A stretch of 18,071 nucleotides of DNA from Methanobacteriota archaeon (GTDB taxonomy: Archaea; Hydrothermarchaeota; Hydrothermarchaeia; Hydrothermarchaeales; SZUA-236), in contig RFHW01000033.1 in NCBI GenBank assembly GCA_003695745.1, positions 1 through 18,071 of the forward strand, in the 5' to 3' direction. A program made the translations under genes and the position numbers. Below, piece after piece: positions 1 to 7,390 of the stretch; positions within the stretch are counted from its first letter, which is position 1; the number at the start of each line of letters is the position of its first letter. The notes beneath the pieces are model-generated. The model was not told where the DNA came from. It saw only the letters and a program-made list of their open reading frames with translations, and made no database searches.

Positions 1-32
1 CGCCTATAATAGGGTTCAAGAAATACGAGTAG
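1..32 (+). CDS. rps14: Ribosomal protein S14 (uS14), C-terminal end only
   Basis: In the frame ending in TAG at 30-32 the sequence reads P-I-I-G-F-K-K-Y-E-stop. The ending GFKKY is typical of archaeal S14, and S14 lies directly upstream of S8 in the archaeal spc-type operon. Only nine codons are inside the window, so the zinc-binding part cannot be seen. The gap to the S8 start is 11 bases and holds a GGTG Shine-Dalgarno-like element. The call rests on this short tail plus gene order. Confidence 0.75.
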   Translation, partial: PIIGFKKYE

Positions 33-43
33 GTGTGTAAAAG

Positions 44-433
44 ATGCTCACAGACCCCCTTGCAGATGCCTTTTCAAACCTTAAGAACCAGGAGAACGCA
101 GGGAACCTGAGCTGCACCATAAGACCTGCGTCAAAGGTGATCGGGAGTGTGCTCTCCATCCTCAGGGAGAAGGGCTATATAGGGGACTTTGAGTTCGTCG
201 AGGATGGCAAGGGAGGCATGTTCAAGGTCACCCTCACGGGGAGGCTGAATGACTGCGGTGTCATCAGACCGCGCTATGCCGTTAAAAAGCTGTCCTTTGA
301 GAAGTTTGAGAAGAGGTTTCTCCCGGCCACTGGCTTCGGGGTGCTCATTGTGTCAACACCGCAGGGAATCATGGGCCATGAGGAGGCGAAGAAGCTCGGG
401 ATCGGAGGCAGGCTCCTGGGCTATGTATATTGA
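44..433 (+). CDS. rps8: 30S ribosomal protein S8 (uS8)
   Basis: A primary 16S rRNA-binding protein that organises the central domain of the small subunit. The 129-residue product matches the usual archaeal length of about 130. It opens with the family start [13 protein letters not shown] and ends with the conserved [13 protein letters not shown] segment followed by a GG-LLGYVY tail. The start at 44 follows the S14 stop by 11 bases with GGTG upstream. The next gene, L6, begins 12 bases after the stop. Co-transcription with the whole ribosomal block is expected; the promoter lies upstream of the window. Nothing is unusual. Confidence 0.97.
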   Translation: MLTDPLADAFSNLKNQENAGNLSCTIRPASKVIGSVLSILREKGYIGDFEFVEDGKGGMFKVTLTGRLNDCGVIRPRYAVKKLSFEKFEKRFLPATGFGVLIVSTPQGIMGHEEAKKLGIGGRLLGYVY

Positions 434-445
434 GGTGATGTTCAG

Positions 446-994
446 ATGGCTGATTCAGAGAAGATGGAGCGGACCGTTGACATCCCCGAGGGGGTGGATG
501 TGGTGGTGGAAGATTCCACTGTCACGGTCACAGGGCCAAAGGGCACCCTGTCCAGGGTCATGAGCTATCCAGGCATCGCCATAGCTGTGAAGGAGGGGCG
601 GGTGGTGGTGTCCGCAGAGAAGCAGAGGAGGGCCTTCAAGGCCATGGCAGGGACCTTCGCGGCCCACATCAGGAACATGATCACAGGCGTTACCAGGGGC
701 TTTGAATACAGGCTTAAGGTGGTTTACTCACACTTCCCTATCACCATCAAACACACAGGCAACGTGGTGACCATCGAGAACTTCCTCGGCGAGAAGACCC
801 CGCGCATAGCGCAGGTGCCCGGTGACTGCAGCGTCTCCATAAAGGGCGACACGATCCTTGTCGCGGGGATAGATATAGAGCACGTGGGCCAGACAGCGGC
901 AAACATTGAGAAGGCCACAAGGGTGAAGAGGAGGGACCGCCGTGTCTTCCAGGACGGCATATATCTCGTTGAAAAGGGGGTGGCTGCAGAATGA
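446..994 (+). CDS. rpl6: 50S ribosomal protein L6 (uL6)
   Basis: A 23S rRNA-binding protein near the factor-binding site of the large subunit. The 182-residue product has the two-fold repeated L6 architecture. Recognisable segments are an early VDIPEGV-V-V-DSTVTVTGPKGTLSR run, a middle FEYRLKVVYSHFPI stretch, and the C-terminal QTAANIE-A-RVKRRDRRVFQDGIYLV region typical of archaeal and eukaryotic L6. A strong SD, GAGGTGAT, sits just upstream of the ATG at 446. The last codons overlap the L32e start by four bases (ATGA), which implies translational coupling. Confidence 0.97.
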   Translation: MADSEKMERTVDIPEGVDVVVEDSTVTVTGPKGTLSRVMSYPGIAIAVKEGRVVVSAEKQRRAFKAMAGTFAAHIRNMITGVTRGFEYRLKVVYSHFPITIKHTGNVVTIENFLGEKTPRIAQVPGDCSVSIKGDTILVAGIDIEHVGQTAANIEKATRVKRRDRRVFQDGIYLVEKGVAAE

Positions 995-1344
995 ACACAA
1001 AGAGGAAGCCCCTTTTCAGAAGGACACAGGGCGCCATGTTCAGGCGCCTTCGGGACAAGGGCTGGCGGCGCCCTGACGGCAAGCACAACAAGATGAGGAA
1101 AGGTAAAAAAGGCAAGGGGGAATCTCCTTCCATCGGCTACGGGGCTGAAAGGTCTAAAAGACATCTTCATCCCTCCGGATACAGAGAGGTGCTTGTCTCC
1201 TGCGTGGGCGATGTCCAGGGGATCGACCCGGCATCCCAGGCTGCAAGGATATCCGCCCGGGTGGGCGGCAGGAAGAGAGAGACCCTCCTTGCAGAGCTTA
1301 TGAAGAGGAATATCAAGGTTTTGAACCCGAAGGTGAAAGGATGA
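991..1344 (+). CDS. rpl32e: 50S ribosomal protein L32e (eL32)
   Basis: A large-subunit protein found in Archaea and Eukarya but not Bacteria. The 117-residue product carries the family core W-RRPDGKHNKMR, then KKGKG-SPSIGYGAERSKR-LHPSGY, and ends K-LNPKVKG. Compared with typical archaeal L32e of about 130 or more residues it is short at the N-terminus, where the basic leader is reduced to about 20 residues. The start overlaps the L6 stop (ATGA at 991-994), and the end overlaps the L19e start in the same way. The core is intact, so I read it as a short but functional version. Confidence 0.95.
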   Translation: MNTKRKPLFRRTQGAMFRRLRDKGWRRPDGKHNKMRKGKKGKGESPSIGYGAERSKRHLHPSGYREVLVSCVGDVQGIDPASQAARISARVGGRKRETLLAELMKRNIKVLNPKVKG

Positions 1345-1787
1345 ATCTCTCCACTCAGAAGAGGATGGCCTCGCAGATACTGGGGGTCGGATACAACCGG
1401 GTGCTCTTTGACGAGGACGAGCTTGAGGAGATCGCAGCGGCGGTGACCCGCGAGGACATTAAGCGTTTGATAAACAAGGGGGCTATCAGCGCAAGGCAGG
1501 TCAAGGGCACTAGCAGGGGCAGGATAAAGCGGAACATGCGCCAGAAGGCGAAGGGCCGCAGGAGCGGCCACGGCTCACGGAAGGGCTCCAAGAACGCCAA
1601 GGTCTCCTCAAAAAAGAGGTGGATAAAGACCATAAGACCTATAAGGAAGAGGCTGAAAGAGCTGAGAGAAGAAGGCGCTGTGGACCGCTCTGTCTACAGG
1701 AAGACCTATCGCATGGCAAAGGGCGGCATCTTCAGGAGCAAGGCCTATCTGGAGAGCTATCTGAAAGAGCATAAGATGATGAGGTAG
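1341..1787 (+). CDS. rpl19e: 50S ribosomal protein L19e (eL19)
   Basis: An archaeal/eukaryotic large-subunit protein with a long helical arm that contributes to intersubunit contact. The product has 148 residues, the normal archaeal length. The family start MNLSTQKRMASQILGVG is present, followed by the basic stretch around residues 55-85 (RGRIKRN-RQKAKGRR-GHGSRKGSKNA) and the C-terminal YRKTYRMAKGG-FRSKAYL motif. The start overlaps the L32e stop in an ATGA arrangement with AAAGG upstream. L18 begins eight bases after its stop. Confidence 0.97.
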   Translation: MNLSTQKRMASQILGVGYNRVLFDEDELEEIAAAVTREDIKRLINKGAISARQVKGTSRGRIKRNMRQKAKGRRSGHGSRKGSKNAKVSSKKRWIKTIRPIRKRLKELREEGAVDRSVYRKTYRMAKGGIFRSKAYLESYLKEHKMMR

Positions 1788-1795
1788 ATCTGAAA

Positions 1796-2272
1796 ATGGC
1801 TGTGAAAACAGGGTACAAGGTTCCTAAACGAAGGAAGAGAGAGGGAAAGACCAATTACAGGAAGAGGCTGGCCCTGCTCCTCTCCCAGCGGCCCAGGCTT
1901 GTTGTGAGAAAAAGCCACAATAACGTGCAGCTCCAGATCACAGAGTACCATCCCCGGGGTGACCGGGTCCTTGCGTCGGCCCATTCAAAGGAGCTCCGGA
2001 AGCTGGGCTATAAGGGCCACGGCGGGAACGCTGTGTCAGGCTATCTGGTGGGTCTCCTAGGCGGGAAGCGAGCCCTTGAAGCCGGGGTCAAGGAGGCGGT
2101 GCTGGACATCGGGCTCTCAGCCCCTGTGAAGGGTTCCTCTGTCTTCGCGGTCCTTGCTGGCGCGGTGGAGGCCGGTCTTAAGGTCCCCCATGGAGAGGAT
2201 GTCCTGCCTCCGATGGAGAGGTTCTCAGGCGTGGAGGATGTGAAGAAGCGGATCATGGGGGGTGAGGGATGA
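1796..2272 (+). CDS. rpl18: 50S ribosomal protein L18 (uL18), shortened
   Basis: The 5S rRNA-binding protein of the central protuberance. The archaeal hallmarks are present: Y-VP-RRRREGKT-Y-KRL near the N-terminus, RPRLVVRKS-NN, the LG-YKG-GGN-VSGYL-GLL-GKRAL block, and VLDIGLSAP-KGS-VFA-L-GAV-AGL. At 158 residues it is well below the 185-195 typical of euryarchaeal L18. The missing part appears to be the region between the conserved VPH-EE-PP motif and the final helix, because the ending VKKRIM resembles the very end of longer homologues. The stop overlaps the S5 start by four bases. Confidence 0.95.
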   Translation: MAVKTGYKVPKRRKREGKTNYRKRLALLLSQRPRLVVRKSHNNVQLQITEYHPRGDRVLASAHSKELRKLGYKGHGGNAVSGYLVGLLGGKRALEAGVKEAVLDIGLSAPVKGSSVFAVLAGAVEAGLKVPHGEDVLPPMERFSGVEDVKKRIMGGEG

Positions 2273-2925
2273 TGGAAGAGGCCGCCGCTGTGGATGACTG
2301 GGAGCCTGTCACAAAGCTTGGCAGGATGGTAAAGGAGGGCAGGATAAACTCTTTAAGCGAGATATTCTCACAGGGCATGCCCATCATGGAGGAGGGGATA
2401 ATAGATCGCCTTGTCCCTGAGCTGCAGGAGGAGGTGATAGACATAAATCTCGTGCAGAGGATGCATAAATCAGGGAGGAGGGTCCGGTTCAGGGCCACGG
2501 TGGTCGTGGGAGATGGGAAGGGTTATATAGGCTTTGGGAAGGCAAAGGCGAAGGAGGTGGGGCCTGCCATCAGAAAGGCCATATCCGCTGCCAAGCTCAA
2601 CATGATCGAGGTGAAGCAGGGATGCGGCAGCTGGGAATGCAGATGCGGCACCGAGCATTCTGTGCCCTTCAGGGTGACCGGGAAATCGGGCAGCGTGCGG
2701 GTGACCCTTCTGCCTGCGCCAAAGGGCATCGGTATCGTGGGGAGCGCCGTGATAAAGAAGATACTTCTCATCGCAGGTATCAGGGACGTGTGGGTCTCCA
2801 CATCTGGCGACACACGGACCAAGGTGAACTCTGCACAGGCCACCTTTGAGGCTCTGAAAAGGATATCGCAGGTGAAGATCCCGCCTGTAAAGGGCGGGGA
2901 GAAGGCTGCTGAGGCGGTGGATTGA
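2269..2925 (+). CDS. rps5: 30S ribosomal protein S5 (uS5)
   Basis: A small-subunit protein involved in decoding accuracy and shaping the mRNA entry channel. The 218-residue product has the archaeal N-terminal region (W-PVTKLGRMVKEG, then the IDRLVPELQEEV segment), the double-stranded-RNA-binding-like S5 domain from about residue 65 (GRR-RFRATVVVGDGKGYIGFGKAK), the archaeal Cys insert C-SWECRCG-EHSVPF, and the C-terminal S5 domain RVTLLPAPKG-GIVGS. The start overlaps the L18 stop. Two in-frame ATGs are adjacent (2269 and 2272); the first gives the usual overlap arrangement. Confidence 0.97.
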   Translation: MMEEAAAVDDWEPVTKLGRMVKEGRINSLSEIFSQGMPIMEEGIIDRLVPELQEEVIDINLVQRMHKSGRRVRFRATVVVGDGKGYIGFGKAKAKEVGPAIRKAISAAKLNMIEVKQGCGSWECRCGTEHSVPFRVTGKSGSVRVTLLPAPKGIGIVGSAVIKKILLIAGIRDVWVSTSGDTRTKVNSAQATFEALKRISQVKIPPVKGGEKAAEAVD

Positions 2926-2927
2926 AG

Positions 2928-3398
2928 ATGACAAAGAGGCTTGCCGTCATAAGGATCCGGGGCAGGGTGAATGTGAGCCGGGAGGTGGCCCACACCCTTG
3001 ACATGCTCGGCCTGAGAAGGGTGAACCACGCCGTCTTCATCGATGACAGGCCCAGCTACAGGGGAATGCTTCAGAAGATAAAGGACTATGTCACATGGGG
3101 CGAGGTCGATGCCGGGGACGTTGCCCTCATACTCAGGAACAGAGGCGAGGTGATCGGCGGGAAAAGGCTTACCGACGACTATGTGAAGGAGAAGACGCCT
3201 TTCAAATCCATAGAGGATTTTGCCGGGAGGTTCGTCGACTTCAAGGCAGAGCTGGAGGACATCCCTGGTTTGAAGAAGGTCTTCCGGCTCCATCCGCCGA
3301 GAAAGGGCCATGGCAGTATAAAAAAGGCCTATTCCATGGGCGGCTCCCTGGGAAACAGGGGCGGAGAGATAAAGGGCCTGATCCGCAGGATGAGGTGA
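2928..3398 (+). CDS. rpl30: 50S ribosomal protein L30 (uL30)
   Basis: A large-subunit protein of the archaeal long form. The product begins MTKRLAVIRIRGRVNV, followed by the LGLRRVNHAV motif, and has the archaeal extension ending in HPPRKGHGSIKKAY-MGG-LGNRG. I chose the ATG at 2928, giving 156 residues, over an in-frame TTG at 2922. The ATG has GGTGGAT at suitable spacing, and archaeal L30 normally starts close to this AVIRIRG segment. The TTG alternative would overlap the S5 stop. L15 follows after nine bases. Confidence 0.96.
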   Translation: MTKRLAVIRIRGRVNVSREVAHTLDMLGLRRVNHAVFIDDRPSYRGMLQKIKDYVTWGEVDAGDVALILRNRGEVIGGKRLTDDYVKEKTPFKSIEDFAGRFVDFKAELEDIPGLKKVFRLHPPRKGHGSIKKAYSMGGSLGNRGGEIKGLIRRMR

Positions 3399-3407
3399 AC
3401 TTGGGAA

Positions 3408-3869
3408 ATGGCGAGGAAGAACCGCAAGATACACAAGAAAAGAGGCTCACGCACATCTGGCAAGGGCCATCACAACAAGAACAGGGGGGCCGGCAACAGG
3501 GGTGGAGTGGGCATGGCAGGCACCCACAAAGGCAGGTGGAGCTGGGTGGTGAAAAAAGACCCCGGGCGCTTCGGCCGCAGAGGGTTCACCATGCCGCCTG
3601 AGGCCAGGAAGGACCATCTATCCATAAATGTCGGCGCCATCGACCAGTCCCTCCCTGAGCTTGTGAAGGCAGGTGTGGCGGCCAAGAAAGGCAGCGGCTA
3701 TGAGGTGGACCTGACAAAGACAGATTTCCACAAGGTCCTTGGCACCGGCAGGGTCACACACAGGCTCACCATCAGGGCCATGGCCTGCTCTGAGGCTGCA
3801 AGGGGGAAGGTGGAGGAGGCAGGCGGCACCATAATACTTGCAGAAGAGGAAGATGTAGCAGGGGAGTGA
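3408..3869 (+). CDS. rpl15: 50S ribosomal protein L15 (uL15)
   Basis: A large-subunit protein with a long, glycine-rich basic N-terminal extension that threads into 23S rRNA. Seen here are the N-terminal RTSGKGHHNKNRGAGNRGG stretch, GKRGG-like GTHKGRWSWV, the middle segment INVGAIDQ-LPELV, and the C-terminal V-GTGRVTH-LTI-A-ACSEAA--KVEEAGG motif. The length of 153 residues is normal. The final codons overlap a possible GTG start for SecY, so the two are very tightly linked. Confidence 0.97.
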   Translation: MARKNRKIHKKRGSRTSGKGHHNKNRGAGNRGGVGMAGTHKGRWSWVVKKDPGRFGRRGFTMPPEARKDHLSINVGAIDQSLPELVKAGVAAKKGSGYEVDLTKTDFHKVLGTGRVTHRLTIRAMACSEAARGKVEEAGGTIILAEEEDVAGE

Positions 3870-3877
3870 AAGGTTCC

Positions 3878-5230
3878 ATGGGTTTTCTCCACAACTTTGA
3901 GGACATACTCACAACCCTTCCGGAGGTGGAGAGGCCCAGATACGCCCTCACATTCAATGAGAAGCTCAAGTGGACGGGCATCATCCTCGTGGCCTATTTC
4001 CTGCTCTCCGAGACCGCTCTCTACGGCCTTGACCCCCGGACAGTGGACATCTTCGCCAACCTCAGGGCGGTGCTTGCAGGGAACTTCGGCTCCATCATAA
4101 CACTGGGCATAGGGCCCATCGTAACAGGCTCCATCATACTGCAGATACTGGTGGGCGGCAAGCTCGTGGACCTCGACCTCTCAGACCCCCATGACCAGGC
4201 CATATTCCAGGGGACCCAGAAGATACTGGCCATCATCTTCACCCTCTTTGAGGCCGTTGTGATGGTGGCCATGGGAGCCCTTCCGCCTGTGAACGGCGAT
4301 TTCAACATGGCCCTCCTGCTCATCCTCCAGCTCACAGTGGGCGGCATACTCATCATCTTCATGGACGAGGTGGTGTCAAAATGGGGTTTTGGCTCAGGCA
4401 TAGGCCTCTTCATCGTGGCGGGCGTGGCATCACAGGTGGTCATCGGCTCTTTCAACCCCTTCCCGCCCCTGGAAGGAGAGGTTGTCCCAGCAGGCAAGAT
4501 ACCTGCCTTCATATACTCCCTTACCCACGGCACAGGAGATTTCTCCCTCCTCGTGCCCATAGCAGGCACGATCATAGTCTTTGCCATCGTCGTCTACTTT
4601 GAGAGCATGAGGGTTGAGATACCGCTCACCTATGGGAGGTTCAGAGGGGCGCGGGGCCGCTATCCCCTGAAGTTCATCTATGCAAGCAACATCCCGGTCA
4701 TATTCGCAAGCATCCTCATGGCAAATGTCCAGCTCTGGGCCAGGCTCCTTGAGAGGATAAACCACCCCATCCTTGGGAGCTTTGTCGGGAACAGGCCTGT
4801 GAACGGTCTGGCCTTCTATATGCAGCGGCCCCAGCCCATCTACACACCTGATTTCTCGGTGCTACACGCCTTCTATTACACCGTCATACTTATCATACTC
4901 TCAGCCCTCTTCTCCAAGTTCTGGGTTGAGACTGCCGGAATGGACTCCAAGACCGTGGCAAAACAGCTTCAGGAAGGGGGGATGCAGATACCCGGTTTCA
5001 GGGGGGACATACGGATCATTGAGCGGGTCCTTGAAAAATACATCCCGCCCCTCACCATCGTAGGGGGGATCGTGGTGGGCATTCTCGCCGCCTTCGCGGA
5101 CATACTGGGCGCTCTGGGCGGCGGCATGGGAGTCCTCCTCACGGTGGGCATCGTCTATCAGATGTACGAGCAGATGGCGAGAGAGCAGCTCATGGAGGTC
5201 CACCCCATGCTGAAGGGGATACTCGGATAG
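3878..5230 (+). CDS. secY: Protein translocase subunit SecY
   Basis: The channel subunit of the Sec61/SecY translocon in the cytoplasmic membrane, working with SecE and Sec-beta. The ~450-residue product has the expected ten hydrophobic segments. Archaeal landmarks include LPEVERP then F-EKLKWTG near the N-terminus, ITLGIGPIVT-SIILQ-LVG, DEVVSKWGFGSGIGLFI, MRVEIPL--GR-RGARGRYP-KF-Y-SNIPVI, a WVET-GMD segment, RYIPP-like EKYIPPLT, and the ending GALGGG-GVLLTVGI-Y-MYEQ. I chose the ATG at 3878 over a GTG at 3866 that overlaps the L15 stop: the ATG has AAGGT upstream and fits archaeal SecY N-termini better. In many euryarchaea adenylate kinase follows secY; here a convergent gene starts the next block. 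Confidence 0.97.
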   Translation: MGFLHNFEDILTTLPEVERPRYALTFNEKLKWTGIILVAYFLLSETALYGLDPRTVDIFANLRAVLAGNFGSIITLGIGPIVTGSIILQILVGGKLVDLDLSDPHDQAIFQGTQKILAIIFTLFEAVVMVAMGALPPVNGDFNMALLLILQLTVGGILIIFMDEVVSKWGFGSGIGLFIVAGVASQVVIGSFNPFPPLEGEVVPAGKIPAFIYSLTHGTGDFSLLVPIAGTIIVFAIVVYFESMRVEIPLTYGRFRGARGRYPLKFIYASNIPVIFASILMANVQLWARLLERINHPILGSFVGNRPVNGLAFYMQRPQPIYTPDFSVLHAFYYTVILIILSALFSKFWVETAGMDSKTVAKQLQEGGMQIPGFRGDIRIIERVLEKYIPPLTIVGGIVVGILAAFADILGALGGGMGVLLTVGIVYQMYEQMAREQLMEVHPMLKGILG

Positions 5231-5245
5231 CCCTGGGAACAACCC

Positions 5246-6703
5246 TTATTTCTTTGCCTTGCCCTTGCCCCTCAGGGTGTCGACCTTTTTGCCCACCTTT
5301 CTCTCTGCAGCCCCTTTCCCGGTGTCCATGGCCGCCGTCACATCACCAAGCCTTGACTCCACGGCGGTCTGGAACTTCTCAAGGCTTGCGCGGAGGTGCC
5401 CTTCAAACTCGGCGAGCTTTTTGCCTGCAACAGCCAGCCTCTCCATGAGCGCCTCCTTCTCAGCTTCAAGGGCCTTCACCTGTTTCTCGGCCTCTCCAAG
5501 GCGCTTTTCAAGACCCTCCTTCGCCGCAGTGAGGGTCGTGACCTCAGCAACCTTGGCCGAAAGCTCCTCCCTTGCCTTGGCCGCCTCCTTCTCCAGAGCC
5601 ACAACCTTCTCCTTCAGATCCTTTCTCTCTGCAAGGAGGTTCCTCTTCTCCACATCAGGCTCAAGCTCCTCGAATCCCTTGAGATGGAGGAGCGCAAAAT
5701 CCAGATAGGCCTTCACATCAGGCTCGGCCTCACCGATCTTGTCAAGATACTGCTCCCGCGTGTCAAGGATGCCGTCATAATCGGCGAACTTGAAGACCTC
5801 GCTCTTCCTGATCTGGGCGATCTTCTCCTTCAAATCCTCAACAGGCCTCTCAAGCTTCTTCCTCTCTTTCTCAGCCTCCTCACAGGCCTTCTCAAGCCTG
5901 GGGAGCTCAGAATAATCAGACTCAAGCTTTGAGAGAAGCTGCCTCTTCTCCTTCATCACCGGAGCTACACCTTCAAGTATCTCGCTGGAAACATACTTCA
6001 ACACAGAGGTCTTTGCAAGGTCAGCCTCCGCCTTCTTCCCGAAGAACCCGCCTTTCTTCAGCACAAGGGATATCTTCTCGGTATCCTCAGGCTTCTCTGT
6101 AAGATGCTCGAAGAGGCCGTCAATGGTCATCTTGTTCGAGGCAAGGAGGATCTCATGACCCTCCACAATGGGCGTTGTCATCTCCACGAACTTGGCCCGC
6201 ACCTTGTCAAGCTGCTTGTTTATGCGGTCCTCAATACCCTGCAGCTCACGGGTATAGTCATTCTTCATGTCAAAGTATTTCCCGCAGGTTTCAGCGCTCT
6301 TGGCCTCTGCCTCCTTGAGCTTTGCCTCGGCCTTCTCCATCTCCTCGGTCAGGCCTTTGAGCTCCTCGGCAAGGCCCTTTGAACCCTCCAGCACATCATA
6401 GTCGCGTTTGACGAGCACCCGCAGATCCTCAAGGTGGCGGAAGACCTTCTTCGTCATCCACGTTATATCAGAGCGCTCTCCCGGGAAATAATGCTTCAGA
6501 TGGTGCTCAAAACTGTCCACATCGTCCTTGCAGGCATCCACATCGGTATAGAGCCCCTCCACAGCCTTTTTAAAACCCTCTTCAAAGCCGGATTTAAAAT
6601 CTGTGAGCTTCTCAGCCTTTTTCACAAGCCCGTACCAACGAGTCTTGAACCCATGGATCTGCTTCGTCAGCTCTTCCACCGTCAAAAGCTTCTCTTCTTC
6701 CAT
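5246..6703 (-). CDS. Long coiled-coil protein of unknown function
   Basis: A 485-residue hydrophilic protein that I do not recognise as a named family. Residues about 100-160, 270-310 and especially 350-450 show dense heptad-type runs of Leu, Glu, Lys and Ala, so it should form extended coiled coils. The N-terminal ~100 residues contain a W--LV-KAEKL segment and appear more globular. A middle part (about residues 190-260) has a KKGGFFGKKAEADLAK stretch. The tail is very basic and glycine/lysine rich (KVGKKVDTLRGKGKAKK). There is no signal peptide or membrane span. An excellent SD, GGAGGATGA, lies six bases before the ATG at 6703, which overrules the longer in-frame start at 6748. The stop lies 15 bases from the secY stop on the opposite strand. 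Structural or chromosome-associated roles are possible but not shown. Confidence 0.85.
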   Translation of the reverse strand: MEEEKLLTVEELTKQIHGFKTRWYGLVKKAEKLTDFKSGFEEGFKKAVEGLYTDVDACKDDVDSFEHHLKHYFPGERSDITWMTKKVFRHLEDLRVLVKRDYDVLEGSKGLAEELKGLTEEMEKAEAKLKEAEAKSAETCGKYFDMKNDYTRELQGIEDRINKQLDKVRAKFVEMTTPIVEGHEILLASNKMTIDGLFEHLTEKPEDTEKISLVLKKGGFFGKKAEADLAKTSVLKYVSSEILEGVAPVMKEKRQLLSKLESDYSELPRLEKACEEAEKERKKLERPVEDLKEKIAQIRKSEVFKFADYDGILDTREQYLDKIGEAEPDVKAYLDFALLHLKGFEELEPDVEKRNLLAERKDLKEKVVALEKEAAKAREELSAKVAEVTTLTAAKEGLEKRLGEAEKQVKALEAEKEALMERLAVAGKKLAEFEGHLRASLEKFQTAVESRLGDVTAAMDTGKGAAERKVGKKVDTLRGKGKAKK

Positions 6704-6784
6704 TAACTCATCCTCCAGAAAGGGAACACCTGCACCCCGTGTTGCCACTTGGAAATGGAGATGCTAGAGACCCCTTCATCCCAT

Positions 6785-6800
6785 TTAGTATTTATATTTT
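6785..6800 (-). promoter_or_regulatory. Box A/TATA element for the coiled-coil gene
   Basis: Read on the minus strand, AAAATATAAATACTAA matches an archaeal box A. Transcription would start about 25 bases downstream, near 6768. That leaves a leader of about 65 bases before the ATG at 6703, ending in a strong SD. Confidence 0.55.
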
Positions 6801-6858
6801 ATTACAGGCCTTTTTGAAAACCACCGCTCTCAAGGCCCTCAAGCTCTGCAGGACAGAC

Positions 6859-7344
6859 TCAGGCGACCGAAGGGGTGTTTGTTCCCGGGCCGAACCTGCC
6901 GCCGCCGTATCTGGAGTCTATGGTGGAGCGTATCTGCGCAAGGGGGATACCTTTATTGACCATCTCATAGGTCTCAAGGGCCTCATACTGGCAGACATCG
7001 CACATCGAGCCGTGGGAGCCCAGGAAACAGTCTTTCAGGCTTCCATGGCCCAGATTGACGCAGCCACAGTAGCAGGGGATCTTGGAGAAGACATCGCCCA
7101 TGACTATAGAGGGGTCCATAGAAGCCCGGTAGGCCTGCTCCGACCGCGCGCTGATATAGGCATAGGAGGGGAGCTCCACCGCTGTTTCCACCTTAACCTC
7201 AGGCTTCCTCAGACCAAGGGCGCCCCAGGCCACAACAGCCACCACGGCCACAATGAAAAGTATGGCTGCAGCGCCTGTTTTGCCGGTGTCTGTGCCAGTG
7301 TCAGCTGGATCCCGCCCCCTGTTTTTCCTCTTTCTTCTCGCCAT
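6859..7344 (-). CDS. Membrane-anchored PCYCGC-motif protein
   Basis: A 161-residue protein with a short, very basic, hydrophilic head (RRKRKNRGR), one membrane segment at about residues 24-45, then an extracytoplasmic domain. That domain contains P-C-Y-C-G-C at about residues 90-95 and further cysteines near 106, 115 and 118 (C-F-L-G-S-H-G-S-M-C-D-V-C). The PCYCGC motif defines a small family best known from Bacillus lipoproteins of unknown function. Six cysteines plus nearby histidines suggest metal or cofactor binding, which is inference. Here the anchor is an N-terminal helix, not a lipobox. I chose the ATG at 7344, six bases after AGGTGA, over an adjacent GTG at 7347. Confidence 0.85.
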   Translation of the reverse strand: MARRKRKNRGRDPADTGTDTGKTGAAAILFIVAVVAVVAWGALGLRKPEVKVETAVELPSYAYISARSEQAYRASMDPSIVMGDVFSKIPCYCGCVNLGHGSLKDCFLGSHGSMCDVCQYEALETYEMVNKGIPLAQIRSTIDSRYGGGRFGPGTNTPSVA

Positions 7345-7374
7345 CACGATTCACCTGCCACACACCTTTGTCCA

Positions 7375-7390
7375 CATCTTATAAAAAGGA
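7375..7390 (-). promoter_or_regulatory. Box A/TATA element for the PCYCGC gene
   Basis: Minus-strand reading TCCTTTTTATAAGATG. It lies about 37 bases before the ATG at 7344, leaving room for a short leader containing the AGGTGA ribosome-binding site. Confidence 0.6.

Noticed and set aside
2523..3434. A 303-codon open frame on the minus strand across S5 and L30
   Set aside because: It is fully antisense to two certain ribosomal genes, and its protein has no recognisable family features. Long antisense frames are common in GC-rich DNA.
6704..6748. Upstream start that would add 15 residues to the coiled-coil protein
   Set aside because: The perfect SD GGAGGATGA lies just before the ATG at 6703, inside the proposed extension, and the extra residues lack heptad or conserved character.
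6808..6836. GGCCTT/AAGGCC inverted repeat as a terminator of the PCYCGC gene
   Set aside because: The loop is long (about 17 bases) and no clear T-run follows on the minus strand, so the evidence is too weak to list.
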